From assembly GCF_004682015.1 (NCBI RefSeq), contig NZ_SMLM01000001.1:124001-188000 (forward strand): a stretch of DNA of 64,000 bases, in the 5' to 3' direction. The first letter of the stretch is position 1; each line of letters starts with the position of its first letter. The notes under the pieces were generated by a model, which was given only the letters and a program-made list of their open reading frames with translations, did not search any database and was not told the DNA's origin. The position numbers and the translations under genes are program-made. The stretch comes from Ramlibacter henchirensis (GTDB lineage: Bacteria > Pseudomonadota > Gammaproteobacteria > Burkholderiales > Burkholderiaceae_C). Below are positions 15,656 through 24,888 of this stretch, piece by piece.

Positions 15656-16378
15656 ATGCAGAAGGTCGCGCTCGTCATCGGGGCCGGCGACGCCACCGGC
15701 GGCGCCATCGCGCGCCGCTTCGCCCGCGAGGGCTTCGCCACCTGCGCCGTGCGGCGCAGCGCCGACAAGCTGCAGCCGCTGCTCGACGAGATCCGCGCGG
15801 CGGGCGGCGTGGCCCACGGTTTCGGCACCGACGCGCGCAAGGAGGAAGAAGTTGTCGCGCTGGTGGAGCAGATCGAGACGCAGGTCGGCCCGATCGAGGT
15901 GCTGGTGTTCAACATCGGCGCCAACGTGCCCAGCAGCATCCTGGAGGAAACCGCGCGCCGCTACTTCAAGGTCTGGGAGATGGCCTGCTTCTCCGGCTTC
16001 CTGAGCGCGCGGGAAGTCGCCAGGCGCATGGTGCCGCGCGGCCGCGGCACGATCCTCTTCACCGGCGCCACGGCTTCGATGCGCGGCGGCGCCCACTTCG
16101 CCGCTTTCTCCGGCGCCAAGCACGCCCTGCGCGCGCTGGCGCAGAGCATGGCGCGCGAACTCGGCCCGCGCGGCGTGCACGTCGCCCATGTGGTGATCGA
16201 CGGCGCCATCGACACGGCGTTCATCCGCGACAACTTCCCCGAACGCTACGCGCTCAAGTCGCAGGAAGGCATCCTGAATCCCGAGCACATCGCCGACCAG
16301 TACTGGATGCTCCACTGCCAGCCGCGCGACGCCTGGACCCACGAGCTCGACCTTCGACCCTGGATGGAGAAATTCTGA
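15656..16378 (+). CDS. SDR-fold protein lacking the catalytic Tyr
   Basis: Rossmann-fold SDR-family protein of 240 residues. Unlike the active SDR at 3561, the YxxxK motif reads FSGAK (Phe151, Lys155), and the residues at the usual serine position (about 137-138, in TGATAS) are Gly/Ala. The glycine motif is also altered (GAGDATGGAIA, residues 9-19). The remaining SDR features are kept (FNIGAN, MARELGPRGVHVAHVVIDGAIDT within about 163-188). It may bind a nucleotide or acyl-CoA without classical dehydrogenase chemistry, or use a different acid. Fits tightly between thioesterase and isomerase genes; its stop overlaps the next start (TGATG). Confidence 0.85.
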   Translation: MQKVALVIGAGDATGGAIARRFAREGFATCAVRRSADKLQPLLDEIRAAGGVAHGFGTDARKEEEVVALVEQIETQVGPIEVLVFNIGANVPSSILEETARRYFKVWEMACFSGFLSAREVARRMVPRGRGTILFTGATASMRGGAHFAAFSGAKHALRALAQSMARELGPRGVHVAHVVIDGAIDTAFIRDNFPERYALKSQEGILNPEHIADQYWMLHCQPRDAWTHELDLRPWMEKF

Positions 16379-16968
16379 TGGCCAAGGACCTGGATTTCTA
16401 TTTCGACGTCGGCAGTCCCGCCGCCTACCTGGCGTGGACGCAGATGCCGCGGCTGGCGCGCGAGACCGGCGCGGCCGTCCACTACAAGCCCATGCTGCTG
16501 GGCGGCGTGTTCCAGGCCACCGGCAACCGCTCCCCCATGGAAGTGCCGGCCAAGAGCCGGTGGATGAACGAGGACCTCGGCCGCTTCGCCCGCCGTTACG
16601 GCGTCGAGTTCCGCCACAACCCGCATTTCCCGATCAACACGCTGACGCTGATGCGCGGCGCGCTCGGCCTGCAGATGCGTGAGCCCGCGAAGCTGCTGCC
16701 CTACGGCGACGCGGTGTACCGCGCCATCTGGGTCGAGGGCCGCAACATGAACGGTCCGGCCGAGGTCGGCGCGGTGCTGCAGCGGGCCGGGTTCGATCCG
16801 CAGGCCCTGCTGGCGCTGGCCCAGGACGCCGAGGTCAAGGAAAACCTCAAGACGGTGACGCAGGTGGCGGTGGCGCGCGGCGTGTTCGGCGCGCCCACCT
16901 TCTTCGTCGGCGACCAGATGTTCTGGGGGCAGGACCGGCTCGACTTCGTGAAAGAGGCTTTGCAATGA
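16378..16968 (+). CDS. DsbA-fold 2-hydroxychromene-2-carboxylate isomerase-like protein
   Basis: Protein of 196 residues in the thioredoxin-fold, kappa-GST/DsbA-like family. DFYFDVGSPAAYLAW (about 6-20) carries Ser13 where DsbA has its first active-site cysteine, as in 2-hydroxychromene-2-carboxylate isomerases that use glutathione. The C-terminal cis-Pro loop GVFGAPTFFVGDQMFWGQDRL (split over about 165-186) is diagnostic of the family. Starts at ATG 16378 overlapping the previous stop and ends overlapping the next start (ATGA), so translation is coupled. In this operon it probably isomerises an acyl or aromatic-ring intermediate; exact substrate unknown. Confidence 0.88.
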   Translation: MAKDLDFYFDVGSPAAYLAWTQMPRLARETGAAVHYKPMLLGGVFQATGNRSPMEVPAKSRWMNEDLGRFARRYGVEFRHNPHFPINTLTLMRGALGLQMREPAKLLPYGDAVYRAIWVEGRNMNGPAEVGAVLQRAGFDPQALLALAQDAEVKENLKTVTQVAVARGVFGAPTFFVGDQMFWGQDRLDFVKEALQ

Positions 16969-17732
16969 CACAGGACATCCTCACCCACGCCGAAGGCGGC
17001 GTGCTCACCATCACGCTCAACCGGCTGGAGCGCAAGAACTCCATCACGTCGGCGATGTACGGCGCGATGGCCGACGCGCTGCAATCCGCGGCGTCGGACA
17101 GCGCAACGCGGGTCGTGGTGCTGCAAGGGCACGAGACGATCTTCTCGGCCGGCAATGACATCGGCGACTTCCTCAACCAGCCGCCCTCGGGCGAGGGCTC
17201 GCCGGTGTTCCGGTTCCTGGGCGGCATCGCGCAGTTTCCGAAGCCGCTGATCGCGGCCGTGTGCGGTCCTGCAGTGGGCGTGGGCACGACGATGCTGTTC
17301 CATTCCGACCTGGTCTTCGCCGGCGACAACGCCGCGTTCTCCATGCCGTTCGTGAACCTCGGGCTGTGTCCCGAAGCCGCCTCCAGCCTGCTGGTGCCGC
17401 AGATGTTCGGCTACCACCGCGCGGCCGAAGCGCTGCTGATGGGCGAGCCCTTCATGGCCGAAGCGGCGCTGGAGGCCGGCTTCGTCAACCGCGTGCTGCC
17501 GCCCACCGAGGCCAACGCCTACGCCAACGCCCAGGCCCGCAAGCTCGCGGCCAAACCGCTCTCCAGCCTGGTGGAAACCAAGCGGCTGATGAAGAAGCCG
17601 TACCTGCCCGCCGTGCTGCAGCAGATGCAGGAAGAGGGCGCCAGCTTCAGCCGCATGCTGCGCGAGCCCGCCGCACGGGAGGCGTTCACCGCGTTCATGG
17701 AGAAGCGCAAGCCGGATTTCAGCAAGGTCTGA
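16965..17732 (+). CDS. Enoyl-CoA hydratase/isomerase, ECI-like
   Basis: Crotonase-fold protein of 255 residues. Oxyanion-hole elements are IFSAGNDIGDF (about 60-70) and CGPAVGVGTTML (about 100-111). The NLGLCPEAASSLL stretch puts a Glu where delta3,delta2-enoyl-CoA isomerases have their catalytic base; the second hydratase glutamate is not evident. An isomerase for unsaturated acyl-CoAs is therefore likelier than a hydratase. The start ATG 16965 overlaps the stop of the previous gene. Last gene of the fatty-acid operon that began with the TetR gene; 180 bp of apparently non-coding sequence follow. Confidence 0.9.
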   Translation: MTQDILTHAEGGVLTITLNRLERKNSITSAMYGAMADALQSAASDSATRVVVLQGHETIFSAGNDIGDFLNQPPSGEGSPVFRFLGGIAQFPKPLIAAVCGPAVGVGTTMLFHSDLVFAGDNAAFSMPFVNLGLCPEAASSLLVPQMFGYHRAAEALLMGEPFMAEAALEAGFVNRVLPPTEANAYANAQARKLAAKPLSSLVETKRLMKKPYLPAVLQQMQEEGASFSRMLREPAAREAFTAFMEKRKPDFSKV

Positions 17733-17915
17733 GTTCGCGCGGATGGGCTCCAAGAGCGCCGTGCGGTAGTCCATCCGGGTAGCCGCGATGCCGCAATCAG
17801 GTGCGCTGCCACCGTAAACTGTTGAACACACAAGAGCGGGAATCACACGCCCGCCGCACTCGGAAAAGGGAGCGCGCGAGGCGCGGAGCGCAGGGGCACG
17901 ACGCGGGAGACGTTG

Positions 17916-18797
17916 ATGAGGTGTGCCCTGCTCGGAATGGCGCTGCTGCCCATCGCGGCGCGGGCGCACACGCGGGAAGGACTGCCCCCGGCCGCGCCCC
18001 TTTGGCAGTGGAGCACCGACCCGTGGGTGATCGGGCTGCTGGCGATTTCCGCCCTGCTGTACGCGCGCGGCGTCTGGCGGCTCTGGGCCGTCGCGGGCTG
18101 GGGCCGCGGCATCGGCAAGGCGCCGGTCATCGCCTTCACGACCGGGTGGCTGACGCTGGTCATCGCGCTGGTCTCGCCGGTGGATTCGCTGGGCGGCCGC
18201 CTCTTCTCGGCCCACATGCTGCAGCACGAACTGCTGATGGTGCTCGCCGCGCCGCTGCTGGTGCTGGGACGGCCGCTGGCGGCCTGGACGTGGGCGTTCG
18301 GCTCGAAGAACCGCCGCCGGATCGGCCGCGCGGTGCAGGCGCGCTGGCTGGTGTCGACCTGGTCGACGCTGACGGAACCGGTCATGGCGTGGTGCCTCCA
18401 TGCGACCGTGCTGTGGCTGTGGCACGTGCCCGCACTGTTCACCGCCGCCCTGCTGCATGAGGGCGTGCACACGCTGCAGCACACGACTTTCCTGGTGAGC
18501 GGGCTGTTCTTCTGGTGGACGGCGCTCGGCGGGGACCCGCGCATCGGCCGCGGCACGGGCGTCGCGGTCGCGTCGCTGTTCACCACGATGCTACACACGG
18601 CGGCGCTCGGCGCGCTTCTGAGCCTGGCGCCAACGCCTTGGTATCCGCCTTACCTGACGACCACCGCCGCGCTCGGCATGGACCCGCTGGAAGACCAGCA
18701 ACTCGGCGGCCTGGTGATGTGGGTGCCGGCCGGCCTGGCCTACGTCATCGCCGCGCTGGGCCTGCTCGGTCGGATGCTGACGAGACAGCGGGCTTGA
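17916..18797 (+). CDS. CtaG/Caa3-type cytochrome c oxidase assembly membrane protein
   Basis: Polytopic membrane protein of 293 residues from ATG 17916 (a TTG sits one codon earlier; GGGAGA ribosome site). Residues 1-18 are a signal-like segment ending in ARAH. About seven hydrophobic segments follow, with family histidines in AHMLQHELLMVLAAPLLVLG, LWLWHVPALF and LHEGVHTLQHTTFLVSGLFFWW. This is the Caa3_CtaG family (PF09678), implicated in Cu delivery to haem-copper oxidases. No oxidase genes are nearby, so the partner is unknown. The 183-bp upstream spacer contains a CGGATGG/CCATCCG inverted repeat but no clear regulatory site. Confidence 0.9.
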   Translation: MRCALLGMALLPIAARAHTREGLPPAAPLWQWSTDPWVIGLLAISALLYARGVWRLWAVAGWGRGIGKAPVIAFTTGWLTLVIALVSPVDSLGGRLFSAHMLQHELLMVLAAPLLVLGRPLAAWTWAFGSKNRRRIGRAVQARWLVSTWSTLTEPVMAWCLHATVLWLWHVPALFTAALLHEGVHTLQHTTFLVSGLFFWWTALGGDPRIGRGTGVAVASLFTTMLHTAALGALLSLAPTPWYPPYLTTTAALGMDPLEDQQLGGLVMWVPAGLAYVIAALGLLGRMLTRQRA

Positions 18798-18848
18798 AGA
18801 ATCCTCGATGACGGACAGGGGCTCGGGCTTGCGCTAGGATGCGCCGCC

Positions 18849-19205
18849 ATGGCCTACATGCTGCTGATCGTGGAAGAACCCGGACAGCGCGCCTCGCGCA
18901 CCGAAGCGCAGGGGCGCGAGGTGTTCGACCGCATGCTGAGCTGGGGCAACGGGCTCAAGCAGCGCGGGCTGCTCAAGGCCATGGAGTCGCTGAGCTCGCC
19001 CGACCAGGACTCAGCCCGCATCCAGGTGCGATCGGGACAGACGCGCCTGGTCGACGGGCCGTTCGCCGAGGCCAAGGAAATGGTCGGCGGCTTCTTCCTG
19101 CTCAACTGCAAGACGCGCGAAGAGGCGCTCGCCCTCGCACGCGAATGCCCGGCCGCCGAATGGGCCACCGTCGAGGTCCGCAAGCTCGGCCCCTGCTACA
19201 CCTGA
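18849..19205 (+). CDS. DGPF (YCII-related) domain protein
   Basis: A 118-residue ferredoxin-like-fold protein of the YCII/DGPF family: MAYMLLIVEEPG at the N-terminus, then RLVDGPFAEAKEMVGGFFLLNCKTREEAL (split over about 65-93), where DGPF is the naming motif. DGPF proteins are the standard genomic companions of ECF42 sigma factors, one of which ends this cluster at 21092. The biochemical role of the family is unknown. The start at 18849 fits the domain. It lies upstream of, and possibly outside, the transcript driven by the candidate sigma promoter at 19239. Confidence 0.9.
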   Translation: MAYMLLIVEEPGQRASRTEAQGREVFDRMLSWGNGLKQRGLLKAMESLSSPDQDSARIQVRSGQTRLVDGPFAEAKEMVGGFFLLNCKTREEALALARECPAAEWATVEVRKLGPCYT

Positions 19206-19238
19206 GCCCGATTCAGGGTTAGTCCCGGGCCGGACGGC

Positions 19239-19265
19239 TGTCGATTTCCGGTCCGCTCCTTCGTC
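19239..19265 (+). promoter_or_regulatory. Candidate ECF42-dependent promoter
   Basis: TGTCGA at 19239-19244 and CGTC at 19262-19265 are separated by 17 bases. From memory of published work, ECF42 sigma factors recognise TGTCGA at -35 and CGA/TC at -10, which this fits. It lies 73 bases before the SRPBCC gene and would drive SRPBCC-VOC-DGPF-VOC-sigma, implying autoregulation. Confidence 0.5.
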
Positions 19266-19337
19266 GTGCTATCGAGGGCGCAATCAGCGCCCCCGCGAGA
19301 AAGCTGCGTTCGGTTGAACACCGGAAAGGAGTACGTG

Positions 19338-19790
19338 ATGAAGAAGACGCTGCACTTCCCCATCCGCATCGACGCCCCGCGCGAGCGGGTCTGGTCCGTG
19401 ATGCTGGACCCCGACACCTTCAACCAGTGGACCGAGCCGTTCTGCGAGGGCTCGTACTACGAGGGTGGCTGGAACAAGGGCGACCGCATCCGGTTCCTCA
19501 CGCCCAGCGGCGAAGGCATGGTGTCCGAGATCGTCGAGAGCCGTCCGTATGAGTTCGTCTCGATCCGCCACCTGGGCGAGATCAAGGACGGCGTCGAGGA
19601 CACGACGAGCGAGAAGGTCCGGGCCTGGGCGCCGGCCTACGAGAACTACACCTACGAAGCGGCCGCGGGCGGCGGCACGCAGCTGCGGGTGGATGTCGAC
19701 GTCCTGCCCGACTACGAACAGTTCATGCAGGACACCTTCCCGAAGGCGCTGGCGCGGCTGAAGGAGCTGTGCGAGCGCGTCAATGCCTGA
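19338..19790 (+). CDS. SRPBCC-family (AHSA1-like) protein
   Basis: Protein of 150 residues with the START/Bet v1-like ligand-binding fold: FPIRIDAPRERVWSVMLDPDTFNQWTEPF (split over about 6-34) and terminal DYEQFMQDTFPKALARLKEL are typical of the Aha1/SRPBCC group. It probably binds a hydrophobic small molecule; no catalytic residue can be claimed. ATG 19338 follows AAAGGAG. First gene after the candidate ECF42 promoter, followed in 25 bases by the VOC gene, so probably co-transcribed with the sigma factor. Confidence 0.88.
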   Translation: MKKTLHFPIRIDAPRERVWSVMLDPDTFNQWTEPFCEGSYYEGGWNKGDRIRFLTPSGEGMVSEIVESRPYEFVSIRHLGEIKDGVEDTTSEKVRAWAPAYENYTYEAAAGGGTQLRVDVDVLPDYEQFMQDTFPKALARLKELCERVNA

Positions 19791-19815
19791 TCACCCGCAC
19801 TGAAAGGAGATCGCC

Positions 19816-20211
19816 ATGGACCCCGTCGTGCACTTCGAACTCCCCTGCGACGACCGCGAGCGGCTGGCCCGCTTCTTCGAGCGCGCATTCGGCTGGAAGG
19901 CGCAGATGTTCGGCCCCGAGATGGGCAACTACGTGGTCGTGACCACGGCCGAGCAGGACGCGCGGCCCGATGCGCCGCGAGGCGCGATCAACGGCGGCTT
20001 CTTCACGCGCACCGCGGAGATGCCGGCGCAGTTCCCCGGCATCGTCATCGCCGTGCGCGACATCCGCGACTCGATGCGCAAGGTCGGCGAGGCGGGCGGG
20101 CAGGTGCTCGGCGAGCCGATGGACATTCCGGGCGTGGGCGCCTATGTGGCCTTCCTGGACACCGAGGGAAACCGCTCCAGCATGCTGCAACCGCTGCCGA
20201 TGGGCCGCTGA
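19816..20211 (+). CDS. VOC-family (glyoxalase/bleomycin-resistance fold) protein
   Basis: A 131-residue vicinal-oxygen-chelate protein: VVHFELPCDDRERLARFFERAFGW (split over about 4-27) opens the first beta-alpha-beta-beta-beta module, and GVGAYVAFLDTEGNRSSMLQ closes the second. Such proteins are metal-dependent lyases, dioxygenases or drug-binding proteins; substrate unknown. AAAGGAGA precedes ATG 19816. Part of the DGPF/VOC/SRPBCC set ahead of the ECF42 sigma gene. Confidence 0.9.
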   Translation: MDPVVHFELPCDDRERLARFFERAFGWKAQMFGPEMGNYVVVTTAEQDARPDAPRGAINGGFFTRTAEMPAQFPGIVIAVRDIRDSMRKVGEAGGQVLGEPMDIPGVGAYVAFLDTEGNRSSMLQPLPMGR

Positions 20212-20225
20212 AGGAGGGCAGGGCG

Positions 20226-20648
20226 ATGCGATTCATGATCATGGTCCGCGCGAACGCCGACACGGAAGCCGGCCGCTTCCCGCCCGACGTCGACAAGCTG
20301 ATGGCGGACATGGCGGCATATCACGAGGAGCTGGCCCAGGCCGGCGTGCTGCTGGACGGCAGCGGCCTGCAGCCTTCCAGCGAAGGCTTTCGCGTCCGCT
20401 GGGACGGCGCGCGCCAGAAGGTGATCGACGGCCCGTATGCCGAAAGCAAGGAGCTGATTGCCGGCTACACGCTGATCCAGGTGCGCAACCGCGAGGAGGC
20501 GCTGGAATGGGCGCGCCGCTTCCCCAACCCGATGGGCGAGGGCCGTCCCGCCGAGATCGAGGTGCGGCCGCTGTACGAGATGGAGCACTTCGAGCAGAAG
20601 GGCATCCACGGCGCCGAGCGGTTCCGCAAGCTCGGCACGTTCGAATGA
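20226..20648 (+). CDS. Second DGPF (YCII-related) domain protein
   Basis: A 140-residue DGPF protein, longer than the one at 18849: MRFMIMVRANADTEAG, then KVIDGPYAESKELIAGYTLIQVRNREEALEWARRFPNP across about 64-101, where the motif reads DGPY. The C-terminal extension contains MEHFEQKGIHGAERFRKLG, not shared with the first copy. AAGGAGGGCAGGGCG precedes ATG 20226. Two DGPF paralogues in one ECF42 locus suggest a heteromer or divergent targets (inference). Confidence 0.9.
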   Translation: MRFMIMVRANADTEAGRFPPDVDKLMADMAAYHEELAQAGVLLDGSGLQPSSEGFRVRWDGARQKVIDGPYAESKELIAGYTLIQVRNREEALEWARRFPNPMGEGRPAEIEVRPLYEMEHFEQKGIHGAERFRKLGTFE

Positions 20649-20667
20649 GAGAAAAGGAGAGCACCCG

Positions 20668-21081
20668 ATGGCACGCAAGATCTTCGTCAACCTGCCCGTG
20701 CGCGACCTGGAGCGCTCCAAGGCCTTCTTCGCCGCGCTGGGCTTCTCGTTCAACCCGCAGTTCACCAACGACAAGGGGGCGTGCATGGTGGTGAGCGAGG
20801 ACATCTACGCCATGCTGCTGGTGGAGCCGTTCTTCCAGACCTTCACCAAGAAGCCCGTGGCGAATGCGCGCGAAACCACCGAGGTGCTGGTGTGCCTGAG
20901 CTGCGACAGCCGCGAGGAGGTGGACGATCTCGTTCGCAAGGCGCTGGCCGGGGGCGGCGCGGCGCCCAACGCGCCACAGGACCACGGCTTCATGTACGCG
21001 CACGGCTTCGAGGATCCGGACGGCCACGTGTGGGAGCTGGTGTGGATGAATCCGTCGGCAACGCCGGCGCAGCAGGGCTGA
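20668..21081 (+). CDS. Second VOC-family protein
   Basis: A 137-residue VOC-fold protein: KIFVNLPVRDLERSKAFFAALGF (split over about 3-25) starts the fold and YAHGFEDPDGHVWELVWMNP ends it, with a Glu in the last strand (HVWELVW) at the usual metal-ligand position. It belongs to the PhnB/glyoxalase-like group. ATG 20668 follows AAAAGGAGAG. The sigma factor gene begins 10 bases after its stop. Confidence 0.9.
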   Translation: MARKIFVNLPVRDLERSKAFFAALGFSFNPQFTNDKGACMVVSEDIYAMLLVEPFFQTFTKKPVANARETTEVLVCLSCDSREEVDDLVRKALAGGGAAPNAPQDHGFMYAHGFEDPDGHVWELVWMNPSATPAQQG

Positions 21082-21091
21082 CCGCGCGCCG

Positions 21092-22360
<1,269 letters not shown>

Positions 22361-22373
22361 GTCAAACAAGGCC

Positions 22374-22640
22374 TCAGATCTTTGGCCCGGCCAGCGGCCG
22401 CTCCGTATACCGCGACTTGCGCTTCTTCTTCTTGGCCGGCGCGGGAGCAGGGGGCGGCGGAGGCGTGGCGGCCTTCTCGACCTTCTTGCGGAATCCGAGG
22501 TCCTCCTCCGTCAGGCCGTAGAACGCGATGGCGTCCTTGATCCGCGCGATGACGACCTCGACCTCCCTGCGGCGCACCTCTTCGGCCTGCTGCTTGAGCT
22601 GTTCGATCTCCTCCAGCATCTGGCTGTAGGTCTTCTTCAC
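22374..22640 (-). CDS. H-NS-like protein with shortened DNA-binding end
   Basis: An 88-residue nucleoid-associated-type protein starting at GTG 22640, which has AAAGGA seven bases upstream. Residues about 4-50 form the coiled-coil oligomerisation region ending in IAFYGLTEEDLGF, the hallmark of betaproteobacterial H-NS. A Pro/Ala hinge follows, then a basic tail KKKKRKSRYTERPLAGPKI. The usual C-terminal motif (Tyr, then W-S-G-R-G-x-x-P-x-W) is missing about seven residues and its Gly-Arg-Gly core. It may bind DNA through the Lys/Arg tail, or act by joining full H-NS oligomers. I saw no obvious single frameshift restoring the motif. Confidence 0.8.
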   Translation of the reverse strand: MKKTYSQMLEEIEQLKQQAEEVRRREVEVVIARIKDAIAFYGLTEEDLGFRKKVEKAATPPPPPAPAPAKKKKRKSRYTERPLAGPKI

Positions 22641-22755
22641 GGGTCCATCCTTTCCGCCGGCGCCGCCGGGCCGCTGCTGCGGCAGTATGGCCCGGCAACG
22701 CGGGCGCCCGCGTCGGACAGCTTCCACGGTCGAGTCCGTGCGGGACAATGGCGGC

Positions 22756-23241
22756 ATGACGCGCAACTCCCTGTCCGCCTTCGCCGGGTTCGAACCCGAG
22801 TTCGTGGAAGGCCTGAAGGCCATCTTCGAGGAGCGCATCGCCTTCAACCGCGTGCTCGGGTTGAAGATCACGCGCTTGGAGCCCGATCACGTGGAAGGCC
22901 GCATCGCCATGAAGAAGGACCTGGTCGGCCACTTCCTGCACAACCGCCTGCACGGCGGCGCGGTGGCGGCGGGGCTGGACGCGATGGGTGGGCTGGCCTG
23001 CATGGCGGCGATCGGCTCGCGCCACATGGACGAGCCCCCGCTCGCGCGGCTGCACCGCTTCGCGAAGCTGGGCACCATCGACCTGCGCATCGATTACCTG
23101 CGTCCGGCGATCGGCGAGCACTTCGATCTGCGCGGCGAAGTGCTGCGGTTGGGTTCGCGTGTCGCGTCCACCCGCATGGAATTCTTCGACGCGCAGGGCA
23201 AGCTGCTGTGCACCGGCTCCGCGGCCTACATCGTCTCCTGA
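22756..23241 (+). CDS. Hotdog-fold thioesterase (YigI/PaaI type)
   Basis: A 161-residue single hotdog protein. The active-site helix stretch is LVGHFLHNRLHGGAVAAGLDAMGGLA (split over about 57-82), and DLRIDYLRPAIGEHFDLRGEVLRLGSRVA covers the long strands. It resembles the YigI/PaaI acyl-CoA thioesterases; substrate unknown. ATG 22756 is chosen over an upstream in-frame ATG at 22687, which would run into the divergent H-NS-like promoter. Convergent with the AI-2E permease gene, stops 5 bases apart. Confidence 0.9.
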   Translation: MTRNSLSAFAGFEPEFVEGLKAIFEERIAFNRVLGLKITRLEPDHVEGRIAMKKDLVGHFLHNRLHGGAVAAGLDAMGGLACMAAIGSRHMDEPPLARLHRFAKLGTIDLRIDYLRPAIGEHFDLRGEVLRLGSRVASTRMEFFDAQGKLLCTGSAAYIVS

Positions 23242-23246
23242 GCGGA

Positions 23247-24344
23247 TCAGCCCGGTGAATCCGGCGTCTGCTGGCGCACCTCGGTCAGCAGGTTCCAGCT
23301 GACCAGGAACATGGCGGCGATCACCGGGCCGATGACGAAGCCGTTCAGGCCGAAGAGGCTGATGCCGCCGACCGTGGCCACGAGCACCAGGTAGTCCGGC
23401 ATGCGCGTGTCGCGGCCCACCAGGATGGGCCGCAGCACGTTGTCCACCAGGCCGATCACCAGCACGCCCCACAACGTGAGCCCCACGCCGCCCACTAGTT
23501 CGCCGGTGAACATCAGGTAGAGCGCCACCGGCCCCCAGACCAGCGCCGCGCCCACCGCCGGCAGCAGGGACAGCAGCGCCATCAGCGCGCCCCACAGCAT
23601 CGGGCCGGGAATCTCCAGGTACCAGAACGCGATGGCGCCGAGCGCGCCTTGCACCAGCGCGACGACCACGTTGCCCTTGACGGTGGCGCGCACGACGGCG
23701 ACGAACTGCGTCAGCATCTTGCGCGTCTGCTCCGGCTGCAGCGGCACCGATCGCTCGATCCTGTTGGTCAACGCGGTGCCGTCCCGCAGCAGGAAGAACA
23801 ACACGTAGAGCATGATGAAGAAGGACACGAAGAAGTCCAGCGTCACCTGGCCGATGCCGACCAGGCCGCTGGTGATCGCCTGGCTGCTGCGCTGCAGGAG
23901 CTCGCCGGCTCGCCGCAGGATGGCGGGCATGTCCTCCAGGCCAAACCGCTGCAGCACCCCCTGGGCCCACACGGGCAGCGAGTCCATCACCCGCTGCAGC
24001 GACTGGCCGGGTTGCAGCTCGCCGGTCTTGATCTTCTGGTAGACGACGGAAGCCTGCTCCACCACCGACGCGCTGACCAGGGACATCGGCAGGATCACGA
24101 TCAGCACGATCGTCAGAAGCGTGAGGAAGGCCGCGAGCGACTGCCGCCTGGTCACCCGCCGGCGCACGCGCTGGTGCATCGGCCAGAACACGATGGCCAG
24201 GAACAGCGCCCAGAGCACCGCACCGGTCAGCGGCCACAGCACCAGCAGGAAGGCGGCGGAAAAGCCCACCACCAGCCAGATCAGCGTCTTGTGCTCCAGC
24301 GAAGGCGAGCGGAGCGGATCGGGCGGCTGGCGCGGGTCGGTCAT
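23247..24344 (-). CDS. AI-2E family membrane transporter
   Basis: A 365-residue membrane protein of the AI-2E/YdiK/PerM family (PF01594). About eight hydrophobic segments: two near residues 20-60, one around 75-100, then five from about 160 to the end. A typical soluble stretch lies between (residues about 100-155). Family strings are AIVFWPMHQRV, ALLSLLPAVGAALVWGPVALYL and GLVDNVLRPILVG. Members export small molecules or act as Na+/H+ antiporters; this one is not assignable. Monocistronic, start ATG 24344. Confidence 0.92.
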   Translation of the reverse strand: MTDPRQPPDPLRSPSLEHKTLIWLVVGFSAAFLLVLWPLTGAVLWALFLAIVFWPMHQRVRRRVTRRQSLAAFLTLLTIVLIVILPMSLVSASVVEQASVVYQKIKTGELQPGQSLQRVMDSLPVWAQGVLQRFGLEDMPAILRRAGELLQRSSQAITSGLVGIGQVTLDFFVSFFIMLYVLFFLLRDGTALTNRIERSVPLQPEQTRKMLTQFVAVVRATVKGNVVVALVQGALGAIAFWYLEIPGPMLWGALMALLSLLPAVGAALVWGPVALYLMFTGELVGGVGLTLWGVLVIGLVDNVLRPILVGRDTRMPDYLVLVATVGGISLFGLNGFVIGPVIAAMFLVSWNLLTEVRQQTPDSPG

Positions 24345-24413
24345 GCGGCTGAGATTAGCACCCGATGTGCCGGCGGGTTGTCGGCGGGCGGCGCGTCCGC
24401 GCGTCTGCGAGGT

Positions 24414-24854
24414 TCAGGCCTGCTTCGGAACGGGCCGCGGCTTGCCCTGGTCGTCGATCGCGACGTAGGTGAGCGAAGCCTCTGTCACCTTGACGAACTG
24501 GCCCTGCGCGCGGAAGCGCTCGGCATAGACCTCGACCTGCACCGTGATCGACGTGCGGCCGATGCGCGTCACGCTGGCATAGAAGGACAGGATGTCGCCC
24601 ACGCGCACCGGCTGCTTGAAGATGAACTGGTTGACCGCGACCGTGGCCATGCGACCCTGCACGTGGCGCGCCGGGATCACCGAGCCGGCCAGGTCGACCT
24701 GGGCCATGACCCAGCCGCCGAAGATGTCGCCGTTGCCGTTGGTGTCGGCGGGCATCGGGATCACCTTGAGGACCAGTTCCTTGTCGCTCGGCGGGGTGGC
24801 GCGGCCGAGCGCGGAAGCGGCCTGCTCGGCGCTGGGATTCGGGGACGTGGGCAC
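24414..24854 (-). CDS. Acyl-CoA thioesterase, YciA-like hotdog
   Basis: A 146-residue hotdog thioesterase from GTG 24854, preceded by GAGGAGAG. NGNGDIFGGWVMAQVDLAG (about 39-57) is the YciA/BACH active-site segment with the catalytic Asp in GDIFGG, and the VNQFIFKQPVRVGDILSFYASVTRIG region (about 73-98) is the second hallmark. These enzymes hydrolyse a wide range of acyl-CoAs and relieve CoA sequestration. An in-frame ATG at 24911 would overlap the divergent ABC exporter gene whose ATG is at 24889, so the GTG is preferred. It has only a 34-bp shared upstream spacer. Confidence 0.9.
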   Translation of the reverse strand: MPTSPNPSAEQAASALGRATPPSDKELVLKVIPMPADTNGNGDIFGGWVMAQVDLAGSVIPARHVQGRMATVAVNQFIFKQPVRVGDILSFYASVTRIGRTSITVQVEVYAERFRAQGQFVKVTEASLTYVAIDDQGKPRPVPKQA

Positions 24855-24888
24855 AATCTCTCCTCGCAAACCGCCTGGATTGTCCCCG

